Below, piece after piece: positions 48,809 through 58,315 of a DNA stretch of 64,000 nt. How positions within the stretch are numbered: the first letter of the stretch is position 1; every line of letters starts with the position of its first letter. Below the pieces are notes generated by a model. It worked only from the letters and a program-made list of their open reading frames with translations, had not been told where the DNA came from and did no database searches. This DNA is from Prochlorococcus sp. AG-418-M08. GTDB taxonomy: Bacteria > Cyanobacteriota > Cyanobacteriia > PCC-6307 > Cyanobiaceae. The DNA lies in the NCBI GenBank assembly GCA_003213955.1, contig QCMG01000008.1, forward strand, positions 27,983 to 91,982. The letters run 5' to 3'. The translations under genes were made by a program, and so were the position numbers.

Positions 48809-50182
48809 ATGAAAGAAAAAATTTCATTTTTAAAAAATAAAATTGATTTAACTAGCCCAAATAAAAATATCGTACCTATCACTACAAATATTGACAGTGC
48901 TGAAAAGCTTAATATTGGTGGATGTTCTATTGAAGATTTAGTAAAAAAATATGATTCACCACTTTATATTTTAGATGAGATCACTTTGAGAAATTCCTGT
49001 AAAGCTTACAAAAAAGCATTAGAAAAATATTATCCAGGATTATCCCTTCCAATATACGCATCTAAAGCAAACAGCTCCCTATTTATGAGCAATTTAGTAG
49101 CCTCAGAGGGATTTGGTCTTGATGCTGTTTCAGAAGGTGAATTACTAACGGCTTTAAAAGGTGGAGTTCCAAATGAAAAGATTGTTTTTCATGGAAATAA
49201 TAAATCTGATAAAGAAATTGCATTTGCTATAAAAAATAAAATCAAAGTTATTGTAGATAATGACTATGACCTCAGAAGATTAGAAGAGATATCTGATTCA
49301 TTAGGTAATGATTTAGAAATAATGATTAGATTTACCCCTGGAATAGAATGCCATACACATGAATACATTAAAACTGGATCTTTTGATAGCAAGTTTGGTT
49401 TTGGAATTGAGTCTTTAAATAAGTTATTCCAATTATTAAATAAAACTAGACATCTAAAATTAATTGGATTACATGCTCATATAGGTTCTCAAATCTTCGA
49501 ACTTGATCCACACAAAGATCTAGGAGAAATAATGGTAAATGTTATCTTACAAGCTAGAGATTTTGGTCACAACATTAAAGAACTAAATGTAGGAGGTGGA
49601 TTAGGTATAAAATATACCCAAGAGGATGACCCCCCTTCAATTGATGAATGGATCAAAACAGTTTCATTGTCTATTGTCAAAGCATGTAAAAAAAATAAAT
49701 TAAGTTTACCTTTGCTTATGTGTGAGCCTGGTAGATCAATTGTTTCAACCGCAGGCGTAACAATTTACAAAATTGGAGCATTTAAAGAAATTCCTGGAAT
49801 AAGAACATACTTATCAGTTGATGGTGGCATGAGTGATAATCCAAGACCAATTACATATCAATCTAATTATTCTGCTTGTTTAGTAAATAACCCTTTAAAT
49901 AATAATTCCAAAAAAAAATATACCATCGCAGGTAAACATTGTGAATCTGGAGATGTATTATTTAAGGACCTTGAATTAGGTAATTGCAAAACAGGCGATT
50001 TAATTTGTGTTTTCGGGACTGGTGCATATAATAATTCGATGAGTTCTAATTACAACAGGATCCCAAAGCCAGCAGCTATTTTAGTTTTTGATGGGGAAGC
50101 TGAGATTATTCAAAGGAGAGAAAGTCCCCATGATCTTCTTAAATACGATGTCTTACCCGATCGCTTTATCAAGCAAAGTTAG
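48809..50182 (+). CDS. lysA: Diaminopimelate decarboxylase
   Basis: 457 residues, fold-type III PLP enzyme. The PLP lysine is in PIYASKANSSLFM near residue 75, HAHIGSQIF near 225 contacts the cofactor, NVGGGLGIKY near 260 binds phosphate, and LMCEPGRSIV near 303 and CESGDVL near 377 complete the active site. It makes lysine from meso-diaminopimelate. The N-terminal 25 residues (LKNKIDLTSPNKNIVPITTN) are a variable lead-in. The next gene, cdaA, starts 27 bases on. Confidence 0.97.
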   Translation: MKEKISFLKNKIDLTSPNKNIVPITTNIDSAEKLNIGGCSIEDLVKKYDSPLYILDEITLRNSCKAYKKALEKYYPGLSLPIYASKANSSLFMSNLVASEGFGLDAVSEGELLTALKGGVPNEKIVFHGNNKSDKEIAFAIKNKIKVIVDNDYDLRRLEEISDSLGNDLEIMIRFTPGIECHTHEYIKTGSFDSKFGFGIESLNKLFQLLNKTRHLKLIGLHAHIGSQIFELDPHKDLGEIMVNVILQARDFGHNIKELNVGGGLGIKYTQEDDPPSIDEWIKTVSLSIVKACKKNKLSLPLLMCEPGRSIVSTAGVTIYKIGAFKEIPGIRTYLSVDGGMSDNPRPITYQSNYSACLVNNPLNNNSKKKYTIAGKHCESGDVLFKDLELGNCKTGDLICVFGTGAYNNSMSSNYNRIPKPAAILVFDGEAEIIQRRESPHDLLKYDVLPDRFIKQS

Positions 50183-50209
50183 GTACATTTAAATAAATTA
50201 AATTTTAAT

Positions 50210-51088
50210 GTGAATTTTTGGGGGTTTATAAACTTAAAGTTTTTATTAGATGTATTGTTTGCAGCTGGATTTGGACTTTTATTATTTTCGAGGGTAAAAG
50301 AACAGAGAACATTATGGCTATTGAGGGGATATTTATTTTTAGTTTCGTTTGCTTGGTTTATACAAAGATATGCATATCTTCCTCTTACTACGAAATTAAT
50401 TGATGCAGTAGTTCTAGCTTGTTCTCTATCTTTAGCAATTCTTTGGCAAGGTGAGCTAAGAAGATTAATGGAATTACTAGGAACTGGTAGGTTAACTGTA
50501 TTATTAGGCAATCCACCGAAAGAATTTAGAGCTACATCTACAACAGTTAACCAGTTAGTTGATGCAGCTGGAAAACTATCTCAAAATAGAAAAGGAGCTT
50601 TAATAGTTGTAGATTTAGGAAGCGATTTAAGACCAGAAGATTTTTTATATTCAGGCATAAATATTGAAGCTCAATTGTCTACTGATCTCTTAATTAATTT
50701 ATTTGCAACAGACACTCCATTACATGATGGTGCTGTTTTAGTAAAAGGTAATAAAATCATTTCTGCAGGAGTAATATTACCTCTATCCCGACAAGGAATC
50801 AGTAGATATGGAACAAGACATTTAGCAGCATTGGGAATTACAGAGAGATTCGACAGATGTATTTGCATTGTGGTCTCAGAAGAAACAGGTACGTTATCAT
50901 TAGCTAATCAAGGAAAACTTGAGAGACCTATTACAAGTAGCCGATTGCAAGAGCTTCTTATTAAATTAGTAGGGAATCAAAAACCATTAGGGAATCCAAA
51001 ATCATCTGCAAACAAAAGCACTTTGTCCCAAAATATAAATACGAATGATAATATTACTATTGAAAATGATTCAAATAAATCAAATTAA
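50210..51088 (+). CDS. cdaA: Diadenylate cyclase CdaA (cyclic di-AMP synthase)
   Basis: 292 residues. Three hydrophobic segments (about 9-26, 38-52, 62-79) precede a DAC domain from about residue 108. LHDGAVLVKGNKI contains the DGA motif at 173-175 that holds ATP. The second motif, normally RHR, reads GTRHLAALG here, with Leu205 in place of the last Arg. A Ser/Asn-rich 30-residue tail follows. The enzyme joins two ATP into cyclic di-AMP, which controls potassium and osmotic balance and, in cyanobacteria, night survival. The start is GTG 50210; the overlapping ATG at 50208 is out of frame. uppS follows in ten bases. Confidence 0.93.
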   Translation: MNFWGFINLKFLLDVLFAAGFGLLLFSRVKEQRTLWLLRGYLFLVSFAWFIQRYAYLPLTTKLIDAVVLACSLSLAILWQGELRRLMELLGTGRLTVLLGNPPKEFRATSTTVNQLVDAAGKLSQNRKGALIVVDLGSDLRPEDFLYSGINIEAQLSTDLLINLFATDTPLHDGAVLVKGNKIISAGVILPLSRQGISRYGTRHLAALGITERFDRCICIVVSEETGTLSLANQGKLERPITSSRLQELLIKLVGNQKPLGNPKSSANKSTLSQNINTNDNITIENDSNKSN

Positions 51089-51098
51089 ACCTTAATTT

Positions 51099-51857
51099 AT
51101 GAGATCGCAAAACATATCAACTAAAGAAAAATCAAAATTATCTAATGAAATAGATAAACTTCGAGTACCAAAGCATGTTGCAATAATTATGGATGGTAAT
51201 GGAAGATGGGCTATAAATAAAGGTTTACCAAGAACATTTGGCCATAATAAAGGAGTAAATGTATTAAAAGAAATTATAAAAGTCTCTAAAAACTTAGGAT
51301 GTAAAACTCTCACAGTTTATGCATTTTCGACGGAGAATTGGTCAAGGCCTGCGAAAGAAGTAGATTTTCTTATAGATTTATTTGAAAAAGTTATCACTAG
51401 AGAAATCGAACAAATCCACAAAAATTCAATAAAAATTAACTTTATTGGAAACATTACTCCTTTTCCTGAGTCCTTAAAATTGATAATCAATAGTTCCGAA
51501 TCCCTTACAAAAGATAATAAGGAATTCACATTAAATATTTGTATTAATTATGGAGGTAGACAAGAGATCGTCAAAGTAGCAAAAAAAATAGCTCTTAAAT
51601 ATTTTGCTGGAGAAATCAAACCTAATGATATCAACGAACAATTGTTTGAATCGGAATTATTACTGAAAGGATCCAATGATCCTGAGTTATTGATTCGCAC
51701 AAGTGGTGAAAAAAGAATCAGTAATTTTCTTCTGTGGCAATTAGCTTATTCTGAAATTTATGTGACAGATGTATTGTGGCCTGATTTTGATGAAATTGAA
51801 TTTTTTAAAGCAATTATTGATTATCAATCAAGGGATAGGCGATTTGGAGGTATATAA
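51099..51857 (+). CDS. uppS: Isoprenyl (undecaprenyl) diphosphate synthase
   Basis: 252 residues, cis-prenyltransferase. HVAIIMDGNGRWAINKGLPR (near 26-45) has the catalytic Asp of the family, TVYAFSTENWSRP follows near 72, and LLIRTSGEKRISNFLLWQLAYSEIYVTDVLWPDF is the IPP-binding C-terminal region. It extends farnesyl diphosphate to the C55 carrier used in cell-wall synthesis. It is ten bases after cdaA, so c-di-AMP synthesis and wall-lipid carrier synthesis are transcribed together. Confidence 0.96.
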   Translation: MRSQNISTKEKSKLSNEIDKLRVPKHVAIIMDGNGRWAINKGLPRTFGHNKGVNVLKEIIKVSKNLGCKTLTVYAFSTENWSRPAKEVDFLIDLFEKVITREIEQIHKNSIKINFIGNITPFPESLKLIINSSESLTKDNKEFTLNICINYGGRQEIVKVAKKIALKYFAGEIKPNDINEQLFESELLLKGSNDPELLIRTSGEKRISNFLLWQLAYSEIYVTDVLWPDFDEIEFFKAIIDYQSRDRRFGGI

Positions 51858-51908
51858 TCGTAACCAAATGAATCTTATGAAGATTCTAACTATTCTTCCT
51901 AAGTAAAA

Positions 51909-52916
51909 ATGGTCAATACAGATAAAAAAGAATTTACTGAAATAAGATTTGATTGGAATATTGATGAGATTTTGAAAATATTAAATGCCCCTTTAATAGA
52001 TTTAATGTGGAACGCCCAGATTATTCACAGAAAATTTAATCAATATAAAGTACAATTAGCCTCTCTCTACAGCGTGAAAACTGGAGGATGCGAAGAAGAT
52101 TGTTCATATTGTAGCCAATCAATATATAGTGCTAGCCAAATAAAAAGTCATCCTCAATTTGAAGTTGAAGCTGTTTTAAAAAGAGCTAAAGCAGCAAAAG
52201 AGGAAGGGGCAGATAGGTTTTGTATGGGATGGGCTTGGAGAGAAATTAGAGAGGGGAAACCTTTCAACTCAATGTTAGAAATGGTAAAAGGTGTAAGAAA
52301 ACTTGGAATGGAGGCATGTGTAACAGCGGGAATGCTTACTGATGATCAAGCCTTAAAACTTGCAGATGCTGGTTTAACAGCCTATAACCATAATCTCGAT
52401 ACAAGTCCTGAATATTATGAAAATATTATTACTACAAGAACTTATCAGGATAGATTAGACACTATTAAAAGGGTAAGAAATGCAGGCATAAATGTATGTT
52501 GTGGTGGAATAATAGGTTTAGGAGAAAACAAAGTAGATAGAGCATCTCTTTTAGAAGTTCTCTCAAACATGAATCCTCATCCTGAAAGTGTCCCTATTAA
52601 TTCATTGGTAGCTATCGAAGGTACAAAACTAGAAAATAATAAAGAAATCGATTCAATAGAGATGATAAGAATGATAGCTGCGGCAAGGATTCTTATGCCT
52701 AAAAGTAAAATAAGACTAAGTGCAGGTAGGGAGAATTTAACTAAAGAGGCTCAGATTTTATGTTTTCAATGCGGGGCAAACTCTATCTTTTATGGAGATG
52801 AATTACTCACTACCTCAAATCCATCTTTTCATGATGACAGGAAATTACTTAAAGAGGTAGGAGTTCTATATAACAATGATTTTGAATCTCATAATCAAAC
52901 AGCTTCTTCTTTATGA
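51909..52916 (+). CDS. bioB: Biotin synthase
   Basis: 335 residues, radical SAM. The cluster motif [11 protein letters not shown] near residue 60-70 binds the 4Fe-4S cluster, [10 protein letters not shown] precedes it, and [15 protein letters not shown] and GGIIGLGE near 195 carry SAM-binding and second-cluster residues. It inserts sulfur into dethiobiotin. The last four bases are the ATGA shared with the start of trhO, so the two are translationally coupled. Confidence 0.97.
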   Translation: MVNTDKKEFTEIRFDWNIDEILKILNAPLIDLMWNAQIIHRKFNQYKVQLASLYSVKTGGCEEDCSYCSQSIYSASQIKSHPQFEVEAVLKRAKAAKEEGADRFCMGWAWREIREGKPFNSMLEMVKGVRKLGMEACVTAGMLTDDQALKLADAGLTAYNHNLDTSPEYYENIITTRTYQDRLDTIKRVRNAGINVCCGGIIGLGENKVDRASLLEVLSNMNPHPESVPINSLVAIEGTKLENNKEIDSIEMIRMIAAARILMPKSKIRLSAGRENLTKEAQILCFQCGANSIFYGDELLTTSNPSFHDDRKLLKEVGVLYNNDFESHNQTASSL

Positions 52917-53845
52917 GACAGAATATATATAAGATAATTTCAATCTATTCTTTCTTCTCCTTTCAAGAAAACTTAATTCTTGAACTGAAAAATAAGTTAT
53001 TGAGTATTGAGAATGATAATGATCTTTCAGGTTTATTAATAATTGCCAAAGAGGGAATTAATGGAACTATTTGTGCTAGAGAAAACATTATTGAAAAAGT
53101 TCAAAATTTACTAGGCAAATATATTGGAATAAATAGATCAAATATTAAGGTTAGTTATTCAAATACAAAAATTTTCAAAAAATTAAAAATCAAAATCAAG
53201 AGTGAGATTGTAACGATGGGAGTTCCTGAAATAAATCCATCAAAAGATTCAGGAACTTACATTGATTCATTTAGTTGGAATAAATTAATAAAAGATAAAA
53301 ACACTATCGTTATAGATACAAGGAATGATTATGAAGTTTCGATAGGAAGCTTTAAAGAGTCAATTAATCCAAATACAAAAAACTTTAGTGAATTTCCTGA
53401 TTGGGTTAATAAGAATTTAGAGAAACATCTTGGAAATAAAAATTCTAAAAATATAGCAATGTTTTGTACTGGAGGTATTAGATGTGAAAAAGCTACTACC
53501 TTATTAAAAAATAAAGGGTATAAAAATATCTTTCATTTAAAAGGTGGGATACTAAAATACCTTGAGGAAATTTCAAAAGAAGAAAGTCTTTTTGAAGGAG
53601 AGTGTTATGTTTTTGATAAAAGAGTATCCTTAGATCACGAATTAAAGAAAGGATCTTATTCAATTTGTCATGCATGCGGAATGCCAATTTCTTTAGAAGA
53701 CAAAAAAAAAGAGGAATATATAGAAGGTATTCAATGCCATTTTTGTATCAACCAATTTACTGATGAAGATAGAAAAAGATTTGAAGAAAGACAAAAACAG
53801 ATAAATACATTAAAAAATAAAAATCAAAAAGTAAATAAGAATTAA
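52913..53845 (+). CDS. trhO: tRNA uridine(34) hydroxylase TrhO (rhodanese-like)
   Basis: 310 residues. An acylphosphatase-like N-terminal domain with [15 protein letters not shown] near 41-55 is followed by a rhodanese domain whose active loop is [16 protein letters not shown] near 183-198; the [13 protein letters not shown] stretch near 137 is also typical. Two Cys pairs (CHACGMP and CHFC) lie toward the Lys-rich tail. TrhO (YceA) adds a hydroxyl to U34 of certain tRNAs. It overlaps bioB by ATGA. Confidence 0.93.
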   Translation: MRQNIYKIISIYSFFSFQENLILELKNKLLSIENDNDLSGLLIIAKEGINGTICARENIIEKVQNLLGKYIGINRSNIKVSYSNTKIFKKLKIKIKSEIVTMGVPEINPSKDSGTYIDSFSWNKLIKDKNTIVIDTRNDYEVSIGSFKESINPNTKNFSEFPDWVNKNLEKHLGNKNSKNIAMFCTGGIRCEKATTLLKNKGYKNIFHLKGGILKYLEEISKEESLFEGECYVFDKRVSLDHELKKGSYSICHACGMPISLEDKKKEEYIEGIQCHFCINQFTDEDRKRFEERQKQINTLKNKNQKVNKN

Positions 53846-53857
53846 TTGATAAAAATT

Positions 53858-54367
53858 ATGAATATAGATCAATTACAAAAAATTGCATTTTCTCTAGGTC
53901 TAGTAATAAAAATACAAGTAAGAGAGACACTTGGTTTATGTTTTTTTAAAATTGTTGTAGCGGAACAGAAAGATAATATAGTAAAGATTTGGGGTGAGAT
54001 GAAAGGATGGACTTTCTTAAATAAGCAGGGCCTTCAGCTTGATACATTAAGGATAATTAGTAGCTCTCCCCCTTTTGTTTCGGAACTAATTTGGGCAACG
54101 AGCATGGCCTGGGCTATAGAACAGAAAAATATTAAAAAAGCAAGATTATTAGCGATTTACGATACAGAGGGGTATAGCACCAAACTTGTTAGATATTTTA
54201 AAATTATTGGATTTAAAATTGTAAAAGAAGTGGGTTCTAGTCCAATAGATCTCTTTTTAAGGTTAGTTTGGGGAGGCGCAGGAACTCTAATGAAAGGGGA
54301 TTGTTTTTATATTCTAAACAAAATTGAGAAAAAAATTTCTTCTATTGATATTCCTCAACCAGCATGA
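53858..54367 (+). CDS. Conserved-looking hypothetical protein, 169 aa
   Basis: No family recognised with confidence. The protein is soluble. The C-terminal half (KKARLLAIYDTEGYSTKLVRYFKIIGFKIVKEV) has the helix-strand pattern around a Tyr/Arg/Phe turn that is seen in GNAT-type acetyltransferases, while the loop LRLVWGGAGTLMKGDC is unusual. A tightly spaced WATSMAWAIEQKN helix precedes it. ATG 53858 is chosen over an in-frame TTG at 53846, one base after the trhO stop. It follows bioB-trhO and overlaps the convergent lipA end by 13 bases. Confidence 0.7.
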   Translation: MNIDQLQKIAFSLGLVIKIQVRETLGLCFFKIVVAEQKDNIVKIWGEMKGWTFLNKQGLQLDTLRIISSSPPFVSELIWATSMAWAIEQKNIKKARLLAIYDTEGYSTKLVRYFKIIGFKIVKEVGSSPIDLFLRLVWGGAGTLMKGDCFYILNKIEKKISSIDIPQPA

Positions 54368-55254
54368 TAACTGCTTCTAACTAAAGGTCCACAAGATACT
54401 TTTTTAAAACTTAAATTTTTACAGAAACTTTCTAAATATTCAAACTCCTTTGGTTCCCAATATTTCTTTACGGATAAATGCTTCAATGAAGGTCTAAGAT
54501 ATTGTCCAATTGTAATTTGATCACAATCAACTTTTTTCAGATCAAGAATTGTAGTTTCTATTTCTTCTAGTGTTTCTCCTAAACCCAACATTATGCCTGA
54601 TTTTGTTTGAATATTTGGATCAATAATCTTAGCTTTTTTTAGTAAGCCTATAGAATTTTTATAACTAGCTCCTCTACGAACTTCTTTTTGAAGTCTCTCA
54701 ACAGTCTCTAGATTATGATTAAAACAAATTGGTTTTTTGTCTAAGATCATTTTTAATCTTTCTTTTTGAAGTTTATTTTTATCCTCAAAACTTTTACCTC
54801 CTCCCCATAAATCTGGAGTAAGGACTTCTATTTGAACATTGGGATCCATTTTTCTTATCTCATTAATCGTAGAAACAAATAAATTAGCTCCATGATCAGA
54901 GAGGTCATCTCTAGCTACGGCTGTTAATACTACATATTTTAAATTCAGTGTTTTGACTGCTTCTGCGATTTGAATACTTTCATATTTATTTATTTCGCTA
55001 GGTTTACCTTTACTTACCTGGCAGAAGGCGCAAGCACGAGAACAAATTGAACCTCCAAGTAAAAAAGTAGCCGTCCCTGAGGCATAGCATTCTGCCCTAT
55101 TTGGACATCTACCCTCTTCACATATTGTATGTATATTTGATTTCTTAATTAGACTTTGTATCCTCTCAAATTCTGAAGCCCTACTAATTGGAAATTTTAT
55201 CCAAGATGGAAGCCTTAAAATTTTTTCTACTTTAATATGATTTTTATCTTCCAT
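54355..55254 (-). CDS. lipA: Lipoyl synthase
   Basis: 299 residues, radical SAM. The auxiliary-cluster cysteines are in TICEEGRCPNRAECYASGTATF (near 42-64), the SAM cluster CSRACAFCQV near 71-80, and a C-terminal GPLVRSSYHAG contains the conserved Ser that ligates the auxiliary cluster. LTAVARDDLSDHGA near 112 is typical. It inserts sulfur at C6 and C8 of octanoyl groups on E2 and GcvH. Its start is one base after the recR stop, so the two are co-transcribed. Confidence 0.97.
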   Translation of the reverse strand: MEDKNHIKVEKILRLPSWIKFPISRASEFERIQSLIKKSNIHTICEEGRCPNRAECYASGTATFLLGGSICSRACAFCQVSKGKPSEINKYESIQIAEAVKTLNLKYVVLTAVARDDLSDHGANLFVSTINEIRKMDPNVQIEVLTPDLWGGGKSFEDKNKLQKERLKMILDKKPICFNHNLETVERLQKEVRRGASYKNSIGLLKKAKIIDPNIQTKSGIMLGLGETLEEIETTILDLKKVDCDQITIGQYLRPSLKHLSVKKYWEPKEFEYLESFCKNLSFKKVSCGPLVRSSYHAG

Positions 55255-55255
55255 T

Positions 55256-55855
55256 TTAAATTAAATTTGTTCTACCTTCTAGTGCTCTTGCCAGAGTCAC
55301 TTCATCGACATACTCAAGTTCACTGCCCATAGGAAGTCCATAAGCAATTCTAGTTACTTTCGTAAAAGGGGTTAATAGTTTTCCTATGTAAAGACTTGTT
55401 GTATCACCTTCAACACTTGGAGTTAATGCCAGGATTATTTCGTCAACATCTGATTTACTTACTCTATCTACCAAGCTTCTAATCTCTAATAATTCTGGAC
55501 CAATTGAATCCATAGGAGATATTAACCCCCCAATAACATGATAGACCCCATTAAACTCCCTTGCTCTTTCTAGAGCTAATAAGTCTTTAGTTTCAGCTAC
55601 TACACAAATTATTCTTTGGTTCCTTTCATTATTTCTACAAATTTCACATTCTTCTTCTGAAGTTAAATTGAAGCATTTTTTACAATGTCCCACATTATTA
55701 TGAGCCTCTAATAATGCTTTTGAAAAATCTCTGATACTACTCTCAGGTTGTTTTAAAATAAATAATGCTAACCTTTGCGCTGTTCTTGGACCAATTCCTG
55801 GGAATTTTTCAAAATGACCAATTAATTTTGAAAGTGGTTTGGTAAAAGTTATCAA
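55256..55855 (-). CDS. recR: Recombination mediator RecR
   Basis: 199 residues. The helix-hairpin-helix [13 protein letters not shown] near 18-30, the zinc finger [16 protein letters not shown] near 58-73 and the Toprim core [26 protein letters not shown] near 86-111 are all intact. RecR, with RecO and RecF, loads RecA on gapped DNA. The start is TTG 55855, supported by a Shine-Dalgarno AGAGGA nine bases upstream. It precedes lipA. Confidence 0.96.
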   Translation of the reverse strand: MITFTKPLSKLIGHFEKFPGIGPRTAQRLALFILKQPESSIRDFSKALLEAHNNVGHCKKCFNLTSEEECEICRNNERNQRIICVVAETKDLLALERAREFNGVYHVIGGLISPMDSIGPELLEIRSLVDRVSKSDVDEIILALTPSVEGDTTSLYIGKLLTPFTKVTRIAYGLPMGSELEYVDEVTLARALEGRTNLI

Positions 55856-55864
55856 GATTAAAAT

Positions 55865-55870
55865 TCCTCT
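55865..55870 (-). promoter_or_regulatory. Shine-Dalgarno site deciding the recR TTG start
   Basis: AGAGGA on the minus strand ends nine bases before TTG 55853-55855. There is no ATG or GTG in frame near the conserved protein start, so this site supports TTG initiation. Confidence 0.65.
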
Positions 55871-55968
55871 AAGATTAATTTAGACGTATAATTTAAAATT
55901 GGTTATATTTGTTTGCTTTTAATGTCTTATTATATTTTTATTAAATAATTTCTTAAATAACAAAGAAT

Positions 55969-56517
55969 ATGAAATTCAACCCTTTTAAATATCTTCTATT
56001 AATAATTTTATGCTTCACCTTAAGTGCGTGCAGCGGAGGAATGAACGCTGGACTGGAGGCATATCAAAGTCCAGATGGACGATATGCTTTTTTATATCCC
56101 ACGGGGTGGACTAGAGTGAAAGTTGATGGAGGTCCTGAAATTATTTACCACGATTTAATTAATAGTAATGAAACATTAAGTTTAGTTGTATCGGATGTAA
56201 ATAAAGAAGTTGATTTAGAACAATTGGGTAGCCCAATTGAAGTTGGTCAAACATTAATAGATAAAGTTATCGCGCCAGAGGGATCAGGTAGATCAGTTAA
56301 ACTTGTTGATGCAAATAAAAGAGAAGCCTCAAACCATACTTTTTATGATTTAGAGTATCAATTAAATTTGAATGAACAAGATAGGCATGAACTAGCAACC
56401 GTTGTAATTGATAGAGGAACTTTATATACTTTCGCTGTAGGAACTAATGAAGATAGATGGAACAAAGTTGATGGGCTTTTTACTAATGTTATTGAGTCTT
56501 TTAATTTCTTGATCTAG
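55969..56517 (+). CDS. psbP: PsbP-like (CyanoP) photosystem II lipoprotein
   Basis: 182 residues. The signal ends in a lipobox LSAC with Cys21 the likely lipid anchor. The mature part (YQSPDGRYAFLYPTGWTRVKVDGG) is the PsbP opening, and it continues through ETLSLVVSDV to the closing EDRWNKVDGLFTNVIESFNF. Cyanobacterial PsbP is a thylakoid lumenal lipoprotein associated with photosystem II assembly or stability. It is divergent from recR across 113 bases, which hold its promoter; it ends 15 bases from the convergent ABC exporter gene. Confidence 0.92.
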   Translation: MKFNPFKYLLLIILCFTLSACSGGMNAGLEAYQSPDGRYAFLYPTGWTRVKVDGGPEIIYHDLINSNETLSLVVSDVNKEVDLEQLGSPIEVGQTLIDKVIAPEGSGRSVKLVDANKREASNHTFYDLEYQLNLNEQDRHELATVVIDRGTLYTFAVGTNEDRWNKVDGLFTNVIESFNFLI

Positions 56518-56532
56518 TTTTAGAAAAGATTT

Positions 56533-58305
56533 TTAAATACCAACCTGCACATTCCATAAATCTGAGTATACATTCTTGTTATTTAATAAAAGCTGATGTT
56601 TTCCGCTCTCAATAATCTTGCCCTTATCAATAACAATAATATTATCGGCATTTTTAATTGTACTTAATCTGTGGGCTATAACTATAGTTGTTCTCTCTTT
56701 AGTTATTTTAGATAGTGATTTTTGAATTAAAACTTCTGTCTCGTTATCAACTGCAGCAGTGGCCTCATCTAAGATCAATATAGGCGCATCTTTTAAAACT
56801 GCTCTAGCTAAAGCTATTCTCTGCCGTTGCCCCCCTGAAAGTCTTTGTCCCCTTTCCCCAACTAATGTTTTATAACCATCTGGCAATTGTTCAATAAATT
56901 TATGTGCCTCAGCAATTTTTGATGCTTTTACAATATCTTTGAAATTTGGATTAACTGCTCCATAGGCAATATTTTCCAGAACAGTTCCATGAAATAAATA
57001 AGTTTCTTGACTAACTAAAGAAATACATTTTCTTAAATCTTTTAAATTAATATCCTTTATAGGAATGTTATCCAAAGATATTAAACCCTTCTTACTTTCA
57101 TAAATCCTAAGAAGAAGTTTAATGATTGTACTTTTACCAGAACCAGTTAATCCAACAATTCCTAAAGTAGATTTATTTTGAATTTTAAGATTTATGTTCT
57201 TTAATGTTGATTTTCTACCAGGATAATTAAAATTCACATTTTCGAATTTAATATCTCCTTTTATATTTTTAAAGTCAATTTTTATTTTGCCATCTTTTAT
57301 TTTTATAGGAGTATCTATGAGATCTACTACTCTATTTATTGATGCCATTGAGCGTTGAAAATCATCTAAAACGTGGCCTAAAGTAGTGAGAGGCCATAAT
57401 AATCTTTGAGTAATAAATACTAAAAAACTATATGTTCCTACATTCAGGTCATTGTTCCATGTTTGAAAACCTCCAATCAGTAAAATTGCTATAAAGGCGA
57501 ATAGGATAGCAAATCTTATTAGTGGAATAAAAGCAGAAGATAATTTTATTGCTGCTTTATTACTTCTTTGATATTCAAGACTTTCTTTATTTAATCTATT
57601 AAGCTCCCAATTCTCCTTAGTAAAGCTTTTTATTGTAAGAATCCCACTTAAATTATTATTTAATCTTGAAGCTAAAAGACCCGCCTTATTCCTAATATCT
57701 TTATATTTTGGAGAGAGCTTTCTTTGAAATCTTATCGAGCCCAGAAATATTAAAGGTATAGGTAAAAAAGCAAATAATGCAATTTTTGGTGCCACAAAGA
57801 TCATTGTTCCACCAATAATTAAAACAGTTATAAATAGCTGAATAATTTGATTAGCTCCTTGATCAAGGAACCTTTCAAGTTGATTTACATCATCATTCAA
57901 AATCGATAATAGTCTGCCCGTATTATCATTTTCAAAAAAGGTCATATCAAGTTCTTGAATATGCTTATAAGCCTTAATTCGCAACTTATGTTGAGATACT
58001 TGAGCTAAATTTCTCCATAAAACTGAATATAAATATTCAAAGAAAGATTCTCCTGACCATACTAACCCTGAAGCAAATGCAAGAAAAATCAATTGAATTG
58101 GTACTTCTTTTATTCCAAAACTAGCAATCCAAGAATTCTGTTCTTTAACTACAATATCTACTGCAAGTCCAATTATTACTGGAGGAGCTAAATCTAAAAT
58201 TTTATTTATTATCGAACTCAGAAAAGCACAAAATAGTAGGCTTCTTTCATCTCTTAAATTCAAATAAAGTCTGAATATTGGATTTTGGTTACTTGTAGAT
58301 CTCAT
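56533..58305 (-). CDS. ABC-type half-exporter (membrane domain fused to ATPase)
   Basis: 590 residues. The first 320 residues contain six membrane helices of the type-I exporter fold; the ATPase follows with Walker A GLTGSGKST near 384-392, signature LSGGQRQRIALARA near 493, Walker B ILILDEATAAVD near 513 and the switch IAHRLST. It matches MsbA-type lipid or drug exporters, which act as homodimers. The substrate cannot be told. The gene is ten bases downstream of the small secreted-protein gene and shares its first eleven bases, ATGAGATCTAC. Confidence 0.93.
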   Translation of the reverse strand: MRSTSNQNPIFRLYLNLRDERSLLFCAFLSSIINKILDLAPPVIIGLAVDIVVKEQNSWIASFGIKEVPIQLIFLAFASGLVWSGESFFEYLYSVLWRNLAQVSQHKLRIKAYKHIQELDMTFFENDNTGRLLSILNDDVNQLERFLDQGANQIIQLFITVLIIGGTMIFVAPKIALFAFLPIPLIFLGSIRFQRKLSPKYKDIRNKAGLLASRLNNNLSGILTIKSFTKENWELNRLNKESLEYQRSNKAAIKLSSAFIPLIRFAILFAFIAILLIGGFQTWNNDLNVGTYSFLVFITQRLLWPLTTLGHVLDDFQRSMASINRVVDLIDTPIKIKDGKIKIDFKNIKGDIKFENVNFNYPGRKSTLKNINLKIQNKSTLGIVGLTGSGKSTIIKLLLRIYESKKGLISLDNIPIKDINLKDLRKCISLVSQETYLFHGTVLENIAYGAVNPNFKDIVKASKIAEAHKFIEQLPDGYKTLVGERGQRLSGGQRQRIALARAVLKDAPILILDEATAAVDNETEVLIQKSLSKITKERTTIVIAHRLSTIKNADNIIVIDKGKIIESGKHQLLLNNKNVYSDLWNVQVGI

Positions 58306-58315
58306 TATAGATTTA

